A stretch of DNA of 64,000 nucleotides from Burkholderiaceae bacterium (GTDB lineage Bacteria; Pseudomonadota; Gammaproteobacteria; Burkholderiales; Burkholderiaceae_C), in contig JAUYTN010000033.1 in NCBI GenBank assembly GCA_030695205.1, positions 124,001 through 188,000 on the forward strand, in the 5' to 3' direction. The notes below the pieces were generated by a model. The model was not told where the DNA came from. It saw nothing but the letters and a program-made list of their open reading frames with translations, and made no database searches. A program made the translations under genes and the position numbers. Shown here in pieces: positions 19,016 to 26,212 of the stretch; position 1 is the stretch's first letter, and each line of letters begins with the position of its first letter.

Positions 19016-19270
19016 ATGTCTGACCTCACCGCCACCTTTGAAGCCGCCGTCGCCAACTCCAAAAACCTGAGCGAGCGGCCAGACAACGCCACCCTGCTGC
19101 AAATTTACGCGCTGTACAAGCAAGCCACCCAAGGCGACAACGCCGACAAAAAACCCGGCTTTGGCGACATGGTGGGCCGCGCCAAGTGGGACGCCTGGGC
19201 CAAACTCAAAGGCACTCCCGCTGACGATGCCAAGCAGCAGTACATAGCCCTGATTGAGTCGCTGAGCTGA
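19016..19270 (+). CDS. Acyl-CoA-binding protein (ACBP)
   Basis: A small four-helix cytosolic carrier of long-chain acyl-CoA. The 84-aa protein shows the family pattern: FEAAVANSKNL, LLQIYALYKQATQGD, and KWDAWAKLKGTPADDAKQQY, which contain the conserved Tyr/Lys/Trp ligand-binding positions. Bacterial ACBPs are patchily distributed. It is transcribed divergently from the WS/DGAT gene with 121 bp between starts, so it probably supplies acyl-CoA to that enzyme; the coupling is inference. Confidence 0.93.
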   Translation: MSDLTATFEAAVANSKNLSERPDNATLLQIYALYKQATQGDNADKKPGFGDMVGRAKWDAWAKLKGTPADDAKQQYIALIESLS

Positions 19271-19293
19271 TTCTGGCACCCTGGATTGCTATT

Positions 19294-19323
19294 AAAAAAG
19301 CCATCTTTTAAGGTGGCTTTTTT
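19294..19323 (+). terminator. Rho-independent terminator after the ACBP gene
   Basis: AAAAAAGCCA pairs with TGGCTTTTTT through a longer stem with a minimal loop and ends in a T run, 23 bp after the ACBP stop. Because both arms carry A/T runs it may also serve the convergent CoA-transferase gene. Confidence 0.8.
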
Positions 19324-19384
19324 GTGCCTTAGCGCTTGACCAACAACGATGAACCGCTACTGACATTTGGAAAATTTTTGTACA

Positions 19385-20659
19385 TCAGGCGCCTTGCACA
19401 ATGCCCCGGCTTTTCAGCTCGGCTATCTGCTGGGCGCTCAGGCCCATGCCCGCCAGCACAACGTCGGTGTCCTGACCCAGCGCGGGCGCGGCTGAGCGCT
19501 GGCCACCCGGCGTGCGCAGCAGTTTGGGCACCACCCCTGGCACCAGCAGCGTGCTGCCGTCGGCCTGGGGCAAGGCCTGCAGCATGCCGCGCGCTGCGTA
19601 GTGCGGGTCGGCTGCGATGTCGGCCACGGTGTAGATTTTCCCGGCGGGCACCTCGGCCTGCGCCAGCGCGGCCAATGCGGCGTCCACCGTCTGCGTAGCG
19701 GCCCAGGTACCAATGGCCTCGTCCAGCTCAGCCACCCGCGCCACCCGGCCCGCGTTGCTGGCCAGGGCCGGGTCTGCCCCCAAATCCGGGCGGCCAATGC
19801 AGGCCATCAGCCGCCGGAAGATGCTGTCGCCATTGCCCGCCACCAGCACGTAGCCGCCATCGGCACAGCGGTAGGCATTGGTGGGCGCAATGCCCGGCAT
19901 GGCACTGCCCGCCGCGCCCCGCACCGCGCCGAACGCGCTGTACTCGGGCAATAGGCTCTCCATGCAGTTGAACACCGCCTCGTACAGCGCCACGTCAATC
20001 ACCTGACCCTGGCCGCTGCGCTGGCGCTCGTGCAACGCCAGCAAAATGCCAATGACACCGTGCAGCGCGGCCAGCGTGTCGCCGATGCTCACGCCCACCC
20101 GCACCGGCACCCGGCCCGGCTCGCCGGTCAGGTGGCGCAGGCCACCCATGGCCTCAGCCACCACGCCAAAGCCGGGGCGGTCGCGGTAGGGGCCGCTCTG
20201 GCCGTAGCCGCTGATGCGCAGCACCACCAGCCGGGGGTTGGCGGCCAGCAGCTCGTCCGGCCCCAGCCCCCAGGCTTCGAGCGCACCGGGGCGGAAGTTC
20301 TCGATCAGCACATCGGCCTCGGCAGCCAGCTGGCGCACGATGGTTTGGGCCTCAGGCGCGCGCAAATCCAGCGCCAGAGAGCGCTTGTTGCGCGACTGCA
20401 CCTGCCACCACACCGAGGTGCCATCTTTGAGCATGCGCCACTGGCGCAGCGGGTCGCCACCCGCGCCCTCGGGCGCCCCGGGTTTGGCGGGGGGCTCGAT
20501 CTTGATGACATCTGCTCCAAAGTCGCCCAGCGTCTTGGCAGCAAACGGCCCGGCAATCAGCTGGCCCATCTCCAGCACCTTGATGCCCGCCAGCGGGGGC
20601 GCAGTGGCGGCAACAGTTGGGATGTCGGCGGCCAGGGGCACAGAGGTTGCGGGCTGCAT
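19385..20659 (-). CDS. CaiB/BaiF family III CoA-transferase
   Basis: Transfers CoA between carboxylic acids. The 424-aa protein has the family start (LAGIKVLEMGQLIAGPFAAKTLGDFGADVIKIE), then NKRSLALDL, ADVLIENFRPG with the catalytic-Asp region upstream, and FGVVAEAMGGL. Alpha-methylacyl-CoA racemases belong to the same fold and cannot be excluded. It ends convergent to the ACBP gene and lies 5 bp downstream of the PHA-system gene, so the two are probably co-transcribed. Confidence 0.88.
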   Translation of the reverse strand: MQPATSVPLAADIPTVAATAPPLAGIKVLEMGQLIAGPFAAKTLGDFGADVIKIEPPAKPGAPEGAGGDPLRQWRMLKDGTSVWWQVQSRNKRSLALDLRAPEAQTIVRQLAAEADVLIENFRPGALEAWGLGPDELLAANPRLVVLRISGYGQSGPYRDRPGFGVVAEAMGGLRHLTGEPGRVPVRVGVSIGDTLAALHGVIGILLALHERQRSGQGQVIDVALYEAVFNCMESLLPEYSAFGAVRGAAGSAMPGIAPTNAYRCADGGYVLVAGNGDSIFRRLMACIGRPDLGADPALASNAGRVARVAELDEAIGTWAATQTVDAALAALAQAEVPAGKIYTVADIAADPHYAARGMLQALPQADGSTLLVPGVVPKLLRTPGGQRSAAPALGQDTDVVLAGMGLSAQQIAELKSRGIVQGA

Positions 20660-20664
20660 AGCGT

Positions 20665-21069
20665 TCAGGCCTTGGGCTTTTTGGGGGCAGCCGATTTGCC
20701 CGTGGCCGGGGCCGCCGCTTTGGGGGTAGTCACTGTTGGGGAGGTTGCGGCTTTGGCTTTTTTGGCGGGCTTGGGGGCGTGAGCCGCCATCAAATCGTCC
20801 AGGTTCTTGACCACTTCAGACTCGATGCGCTCCTTGAAAGCACCCAGCAAAAAGCCCAGCTTGGCGTCCAGCTCAAAGCGCTCGCCACACACCCGCAGCG
20901 TGCCGTTGACGCCCGAGCGGGTGAAAGTGACCAGGTCTTCGCCGTCGCCCTCTTCGTAGATGCAGGCCATGCCGAACTCGTTTTCCGCCTGCTCGGCCCA
21001 GGAAAATGCAATGTCTCTGGCCTCGCTCAGGCTGAAGTGGTGGTTGCGCAGAATGTGGATGTCGGCCAT
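20665..21069 (-). CDS. Polyhydroxyalkanoic-acid system family protein
   Basis: A 134-aa protein whose first about 95 residues (MADIHILRNHHFSLSEARDI ... FELDAKLGFLLGAFKERIE) match the small PHA-granule-region family often found beside PHA genes. The last about 40 residues are an Ala/Lys/Pro tail (for example APKPAKKAKAA), similar in style to the phasin tail in this window. Its biochemical function is not established. It lies just downstream of the restriction-modification gene with a 37-bp gap. Confidence 0.75.
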   Translation of the reverse strand: MADIHILRNHHFSLSEARDIAFSWAEQAENEFGMACIYEEGDGEDLVTFTRSGVNGTLRVCGERFELDAKLGFLLGAFKERIESEVVKNLDDLMAAHAPKPAKKAKAATSPTVTTPKAAAPATGKSAAPKKPKA

Positions 21070-21106
21070 GAAGAGCTTTCAGGGTGTGGATGGAGCGGCT
21101 TCGGGT

Positions 21107-23512
21107 TCACCGCAAAAAGCCCAGGCTGAACACCTGGGGTTGGAGCTTGTCGGTCAGGGTTTGGTAGGCGGCCTCGAAGGGCTTCGTGTCGATGGGCAGC
21201 GTGTCGCCGCTGCTGTTGCGCCGGGCCAGTGCGTTGCGCACCTGGTACCAGCCCACGTCGGCGCGGTTGAGCTTGAACTCGTCGCGCACGGCACGCACAT
21301 CGGTGTGGGCAAAGTAGGCCCGCCACAGCACGCGCCCAGCATCCAGCACGGCCTGGGCCTCGGGCGACAGGGTTTTGTCGCTCAGGTACTGCACCATGAA
21401 GTCGGACTCGAACCGATCAGGTGCCCCCACTTCGGCCTCGGTGAACGGAATGAAGTGGTTGACCAGCGACCATGTGCGCCCATTCCATTCGAGGCCGTCG
21501 GCGCTGGCCGTGAGGTTGCCGCGATTGAACAGCGTCCACAGCAGGCAGTCGGTTTTGAACTCATCCGTGAGTGGCTGCGTGGGCTGCAAAAACTGGTCGC
21601 GGTCGTTGAGCCAAGTAGGCCGGATGAGTTTGCGCACCGCAAAAATGACGATGGCCTGCCACAGGTTGTCGGGCGTGATGAAAAAGCCCCCAGCATGCCC
21701 AATGCTGTGTACGGACGAGAAAATGGCCGTCTGCTGTTCTGCGTGCTGCAAATCATTGCCCCCAATCAGAACGTGCCCAATTGCACCATCGGCCCATTTG
21801 GTGCGCCGCACACCTTCGGTTTTGGTGGTCGGGGTCATGGCGTTGATCAACGGCAGGGCATCCGTTTCATTGGCCTTTTGCCGCCCAATCCATTTGGTCA
21901 GCAACTGCGAGTTGGGCAGGTTGCAAAAGTTTTTTGAACCGATGGCCTGTGCATGCCGGTTCAAAACCTCGGTGGTGATTTCAGTGATGGGGGCGGAATG
22001 CCCTGTGTTCTGATGTGTTTTCCACACCAGAAACCCGATGGGGAAATTGCCGCTCAGGCCATCAAACGCCTTGCTGTGAACGACAAACCCGCCCAGATAA
22101 GTGGCGCTCCATCGGTCGCGAAATTTTTCAAAATTAGGCGCGTTGATGTACTTCAGCGTGCTGAACATCGCAACGGTAGCCGTGGGAAGCTCCACCGCAA
22201 TCCGAGCCAAAAACTGGGCAAACAGCTCGCGGGAGGCATACCCATAGTCCGCCATGCCATCGCCAACCCGCGTGGTGGCCACGCCTGTTTTGTTTTCGGT
22301 CCTCAGCTTGACTTCGGTGTTGCCACGGGTAGTTGCTTCCGCATACGGCGGGTTGATCAGCACCAATATCTTCTTGCCCGCCGCGATGGCGGCCCGCAGT
22401 TCGGCGGGCACTTTGTTGGTCAGGCTGTAGTCGATGCGGCCATCGTCGGTGATGTCGTCGTTCAGGTAGTCGTACTGAAAGCGTTGCGCGGCCACACAGG
22501 TTTTGGTGGCCCGCATCACGTCGATGTCGGCCTGGTCCAGCGTGCTCATGTACACGTTGCGCGGGTTGCTGTGCTTGACCTCCAGGTTGCCCACGCCGCA
22601 GCACATGTCCCACACGGTGTATTCGCGCTGCCAGTTTTTGCCCAGGGTTTCGGCCAACTTGTCGTAGGCCTTGTCCACCACAGCCAGCGGGGTGTAGTAG
22701 GCACCTTTGAAGCTGCGCTCATCCAGCGGAATCAGGCTGTCGCGGCGCTCCAGCAGGTAATCGCGGTACTCCGACTTGGGCGGCTTGTGGTAGATGGTCC
22801 AGAACTGGCGGTAGCCCTCTTTGCTGCCCAGCGTGTACAACTGGCCGCGCAGGCTGAACACGGGTGCGCCGTTGCGGTGCAGCAGTTCGGCGGGCAGGTT
22901 GGCATGGGTGGACACGGTGCCGTCATGCATGATGTCTGCAAAAAACAGCAGGGCATAGTCTTCTTCGGCCACCCCTGAAATTTCCTGGCCCACCATCACC
23001 ATCCATTTGTCGAACACCTGTTTCAGGTTGTCGGGTGTGATGGGGGTGCGGATGATGTCGCCGGTTTTGATGGCGGTTTTGACGGTGGCCAGAAACTCGT
23101 CTTCGTGCGTGGCGATGCGAAACGACACAAAGTGCGTGCCGATGTGGGCCGAAATGGCATCGAGCGCCTCGGGCGTGTACTGGCTGGCCGACTTGCCCCA
23201 GCGCACAGTCTTTTTGGCCAGAAACGGCAGCACGTCGGCGCTTTTCATGAGCGCGGCTTTTTCGGTGTCGATGACGGCCAGCAGCGGCGGCACATAGTCA
23301 CCCTTGTTCAGCGCGTCCTGAACGTAATGCAGCAGCTGGGTGAACATGGCGTAGCTGGAATGCTTGCCGGTGTGCTTGGCCTCAAACCACACTTCGCGGG
23401 TCTGGATGTCAATCAACCCCTTGGTGTAGCCCTTGAGGCCCAGGGCCTTGATGTAAGCGTCCTTGACATCTTCTTCGGTTCTGGCGGTTTGGAGCTGGTT
23501 GTAAAGACTCAT
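21107..23512 (-). CDS. Putative type IIG restriction-modification enzyme (N6-adenine methyltransferase fused to nuclease)
   Basis: An 801-aa protein. The N-terminus has a PD-(D/E)xK-like pattern (Asp35 ... Glu44-Ala-Lys46 in IDIQTREVWFEAKHTG). The central region carries the adenine-methyltransferase motifs: motif X GAYYTP (270-275), motif I VWDMCCGVGNLEV (300-312) and motif IV NPPY (387-390). The C-terminal about 300 residues would be target recognition. Order and size fit single-chain type IIG enzymes that cut and methylate. A BREX-type or stand-alone methyltransferase is less likely because of the N-terminal nuclease pattern. Two small genes of unknown function lie directly upstream in the same orientation. 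Confidence 0.75.
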   Translation of the reverse strand: MSLYNQLQTARTEEDVKDAYIKALGLKGYTKGLIDIQTREVWFEAKHTGKHSSYAMFTQLLHYVQDALNKGDYVPPLLAVIDTEKAALMKSADVLPFLAKKTVRWGKSASQYTPEALDAISAHIGTHFVSFRIATHEDEFLATVKTAIKTGDIIRTPITPDNLKQVFDKWMVMVGQEISGVAEEDYALLFFADIMHDGTVSTHANLPAELLHRNGAPVFSLRGQLYTLGSKEGYRQFWTIYHKPPKSEYRDYLLERRDSLIPLDERSFKGAYYTPLAVVDKAYDKLAETLGKNWQREYTVWDMCCGVGNLEVKHSNPRNVYMSTLDQADIDVMRATKTCVAAQRFQYDYLNDDITDDGRIDYSLTNKVPAELRAAIAAGKKILVLINPPYAEATTRGNTEVKLRTENKTGVATTRVGDGMADYGYASRELFAQFLARIAVELPTATVAMFSTLKYINAPNFEKFRDRWSATYLGGFVVHSKAFDGLSGNFPIGFLVWKTHQNTGHSAPITEITTEVLNRHAQAIGSKNFCNLPNSQLLTKWIGRQKANETDALPLINAMTPTTKTEGVRRTKWADGAIGHVLIGGNDLQHAEQQTAIFSSVHSIGHAGGFFITPDNLWQAIVIFAVRKLIRPTWLNDRDQFLQPTQPLTDEFKTDCLLWTLFNRGNLTASADGLEWNGRTWSLVNHFIPFTEAEVGAPDRFESDFMVQYLSDKTLSPEAQAVLDAGRVLWRAYFAHTDVRAVRDEFKLNRADVGWYQVRNALARRNSSGDTLPIDTKPFEAAYQTLTDKLQPQVFSLGFLR

Positions 23513-23636
23513 GGCGGACAGCGAAGACGCTTGGATGGCTCAGGAGTTGAGCCGGGACGGAGTGGGGAGATTGGGCAGGAAATCTGGGGAGGATGTGCGG
23601 CTGGCGTGCCGGATAGCACTGAACCCGCACGCCGTG

Positions 23637-24392
23637 TCAATGCAACTGCCCGCGCAGCAACTGGGCAAAGTCGAACGGGCTGAACTGCACGGTCTTGCCG
23701 GTGTAGTAGTTGGCGCGGTTGAACTGCTTCACGCCCACGGTTTTCTGGCTTTCGGCCACGGCCAGCACAAAACCGGGCTGTTTGCTCAGCTGGTATTGCA
23801 TGTGGATCACTTCGGCCTCCAGCAGGCGCTTGGCACTGGTGGCGGTGACGACGATGATGGGCCGGTCGGCACCGCCAATCACATGGTCGGCCTCCAGATC
23901 GCCAGAAATGGGCAGGCGGGCGTTGTGGCTGACGGCCACACCCAGGCTGTGGCAGACCTCAGTCACGATGGCGGCCACCTGGTTCTTGAAGTCGCTGGCC
24001 TCCCGCTCCTTGTGCGCGGTGGCCAGTGCGTACAACTGCTGCGCAGCCGAAGCCACGTTCAGGATGGCGGGGGCAATCAGGCGCTGGTCTAGCACCGATG
24101 CCAGCAGTTTTTCATCGTCATCCAGCGCCACGCCGGTGTTGCGCTCCAGCTCATTGGCCCACAGGCGCAGGTTTTCGCCGTCCACATCGCCGCCGTTCAT
24201 GCGGGCGTAGAGCGAGGCTTCGGCGTTTTCGTCAATCTCCCAATGGGTGCCACGCGGGCGCACCCGCACCACCACCTGGTCGCGGCTGCCCGCAAACGCC
24301 AGCGGAGTCACCACCCGCTGGGTGCCGCCTTCGTCTTCATGCACCTCAAACAAGGCGCAGATGGCGGCTTTGAGGTCGGTTTTCAGTTCCAT
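23637..24392 (-). CDS. DUF1828-like protein beside the RM gene
   Basis: A 251-aa protein. Its first half (QRVVTPLAFAGSRDQVVVRV, then HWEIDENAEASLYARMNGGD) resembles the DUF1828 domain, and its second half may be the DUF1829-like partner. The function is unknown; such proteins often occur with mobile or defence genes. The frame extends upstream, but ATG 24392 overlaps the preceding gene by 10 nt and gives a sensible N-terminus (MELKTDLKAAICALF). It is followed after 124 bp by the type IIG gene. Confidence 0.6.
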   Translation of the reverse strand: MELKTDLKAAICALFEVHEDEGGTQRVVTPLAFAGSRDQVVVRVRPRGTHWEIDENAEASLYARMNGGDVDGENLRLWANELERNTGVALDDDEKLLASVLDQRLIAPAILNVASAAQQLYALATAHKEREASDFKNQVAAIVTEVCHSLGVAVSHNARLPISGDLEADHVIGGADRPIIVVTATSAKRLLEAEVIHMQYQLSKQPGFVLAVAESQKTVGVKQFNRANYYTGKTVQFSPFDFAQLLRGQLH

Positions 24393-24868
24393 AAACCATT
24401 CTCCTGTCCCAGGGCGATGCCGCAGGCTTCGCAAAACCGGGCAATCAAGACCGACCGGCCACCGTCGGTACGGGGGTCAATGTCTGCCACCAGCTTCACA
24501 TTGAGTTCCGGGGCTTGCGGCAGTTGCCGGTTGGTGTAGTCCAGCTCGGTCTTGCAAGGTGTTTTGATGTGTGCGCCTTTGTGGCTGGGGTGGTAGTGAA
24601 ATTCGAGCAGGGGCGACAGCCGCCCGTCTTGCAGCTCGCACATCAGCCAGGCGAAAAACGCGCTGTCCGTGCGCAACTCGCCATCACGCCAGAATATGAA
24701 GACACGATGCGTGTCAGAGACGGCCAATTCACCGCTGGCGTAGAGCCTGGGGCCGCGCATTTTGTCGAACGGCTTGGGCAGCTTGACCGATTTAGCTTTG
24801 GCAAATCCGGGCTGCGCCTGGAGTCGCTTGGTTGCTGTTTTGTGCGCTATGAGTTCGCTGGGGGTCAT
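24383..24868 (-). CDS. Unknown protein, first gene of the putative RM cassette
   Basis: A 161-aa protein from ATG 24868, which has AGGGAG upstream. I do not recognise it. Visible features are a basic N-terminal half (KSVKLPKPFDKMRG), a likely beta-rich middle with VFIFWRDGE, a His-rich patch (FHYHPSHKGAH), and a Cys pair near the end (CEACGIALG). It overlaps the DUF1828-like gene by 10 nt, so the two are translationally coupled and probably act together with the type IIG enzyme. An earlier start in the same frame lacks support. Confidence 0.55.
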   Translation of the reverse strand: MTPSELIAHKTATKRLQAQPGFAKAKSVKLPKPFDKMRGPRLYASGELAVSDTHRVFIFWRDGELRTDSAFFAWLMCELQDGRLSPLLEFHYHPSHKGAHIKTPCKTELDYTNRQLPQAPELNVKLVADIDPRTDGGRSVLIARFCEACGIALGQENGLWN

Positions 24869-25063
24869 GTGACAGAAGCTCCCTAGTCTGCTTTTGCAGG
24901 ATTCTGACACCGTGCTGCACGTCGGCCCACCACCCGACCTGAGCATTCTTCAAGGATTGCTCCAATTCGCGCGTACGTTGCCTTGTATCGGTATAGATGG
25001 TTGCTTGGGTTGATGGCACCGCGAAGAAACTTCAGACGGGTTTTCACATTCTTTTACCAAGTC

Positions 25064-26212
25064 TCATGGCTGCTGCGCACTGGGCTGTACCAGCCGCGCC
25101 AGCTCAGTATCTCGCTCGGCCTTGGGCAAGGCGGCCCATTCGCGCACCGCATCATAAAACCGGGGCCAGTCGCGGCCTTCCCGCTCGAACAGGGCCATGA
25201 AGGCGGGCACCTGCGCGTCGTAGGCGGCTTGCACGGCGAAGCTGGCGTTGTTGGCGCGGGCCACCCAGGCGTCGTAGCCGCTGTGGCCGCCCCAGCCCGC
25301 CTTCAGCTCAGCGTAGCGCTGGCGAAAGTCGGTCATCACAGCGTGTTTGCTGGCGCGCAAGGCGTTTTCGTTTTCAACAGCACTCAGCGCATGCTCATCA
25401 AGCGCCTGAGCATATATTCGCTCTAAATTTTTCCGCACACTCAGCGTCAGGGCGCGGAAGGCGCGGCGGCGCTCGTCAAAGGCTGCGTAGTCGGCGCGGG
25501 CGGCAGTGCTGGCCTGTGCCAGCCAGCGCTCGCCGCCCAGCCGCTCCACGGCGGTGGCGAAGGATTCGTTGAATTCGGTGTCGTCGGCCACGTACAGCAC
25601 CTGGTGGGCCAGCTCGTGGAACAGCAGCCGGGCCACTTCGCCCTCGGGGTAGCCGATGAAGGTGCTGAGCACCGGATCGCCACCCAGCCAGTTGGTCCAG
25701 CCCAGGGTGGAGTAGGCGGGCACCGGGTAGGCCACTGCGTCCAGCCCCTGGGCGCGCAAACGCTCGGCCAGGGCGTGGGCCTCGGCCTCGTCGAAGTAGC
25801 CCCGGTAACCAACGCAGCCCACCACCACAAAGCACCAGGTCTTGAGCTGCAGCGAGAACTCGGGTGTGGCCACCACATTCCAGACCACGGCGCGGCGCTT
25901 GAGGTCGGCGTAGCGGGTGTAGCTGGCGTTGTCGGGCAGGTGCAGCTCGTCCACCGCAAAGCGGCGCATGCGCTGCACCTGGGCCAGGCGCTCTTTCAGA
26001 GCGGGCGGTGTGGCGGGGTCGGTCAACCAGTCTTCCAAGGGCCGGGCAGCCCGCATCAGCGCCAAATGGCCAGCGACGGACTGGGCGTAGTAGGCCAGGC
26101 CCTCGCGAGGCACCACCGCATGGCCGGTGCTGTCTGCCGGGGGGCCAGAGGTGGAGCAGGCCGCCAGGGCGCACGAGGCCAGCAGGGCCAGCACGGCCCT
26201 GTGCACAGCCAT
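25064..26212 (-). CDS. Putative aminopeptidase lipoprotein (zinc HExxH type)
   Basis: A 382-aa predicted lipoprotein: signal peptide with lipobox LAAC (CALAACSTSG). The zinc motif is HELAHQ at about residues 199-204, preceded by FIGYPEGEVARLLF and followed by FNESFATAVERLGGERW, the pattern of the proteobacterial putative-aminopeptidase family (PF10023-like). The ATG at 26212 shares one base with the stop of the molybdopterin oxidoreductase gene (TGATG). A weak copy of the AT-rich repeat may lie inside it near residues 260-281. Substrate unknown. Confidence 0.78.
   Translation of the reverse strand: MAVHRAVLALLASCALAACSTSGPPADSTGHAVVPREGLAYYAQSVAGHLALMRAARPLEDWLTDPATPPALKERLAQVQRMRRFAVDELHLPDNASYTRYADLKRRAVVWNVVATPEFSLQLKTWCFVVVGCVGYRGYFDEAEAHALAERLRAQGLDAVAYPVPAYSTLGWTNWLGGDPVLSTFIGYPEGEVARLLFHELAHQVLYVADDTEFNESFATAVERLGGERWLAQASTAARADYAAFDERRRAFRALTLSVRKNLERIYAQALDEHALSAVENENALRASKHAVMTDFRQRYAELKAGWGGHSGYDAWVARANNASFAVQAAYDAQVPAFMALFEREGRDWPRFYDAVREWAALPKAERDTELARLVQPSAQQP
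25371..25433. repeat. Possible degenerate copy of the AT-rich palindromic repeat
   Basis: A locally AT-rich stretch inside the peptidase gene contains CATCAAGCGCCTGAGCATAT and a flanking CTAAATTTTT, resembling the repeat core. The match is weaker than at the other sites and could be chance. Confidence 0.3.

Noticed and set aside
24792..25019. 75-codon minus-strand frame starting GTG 25019
   Set aside because: The first about 50 codons look mildly protein-like, but there is no ribosome site, and the end overlaps the better-supported gene starting at 24868. It could be a remnant, but cannot be supported.
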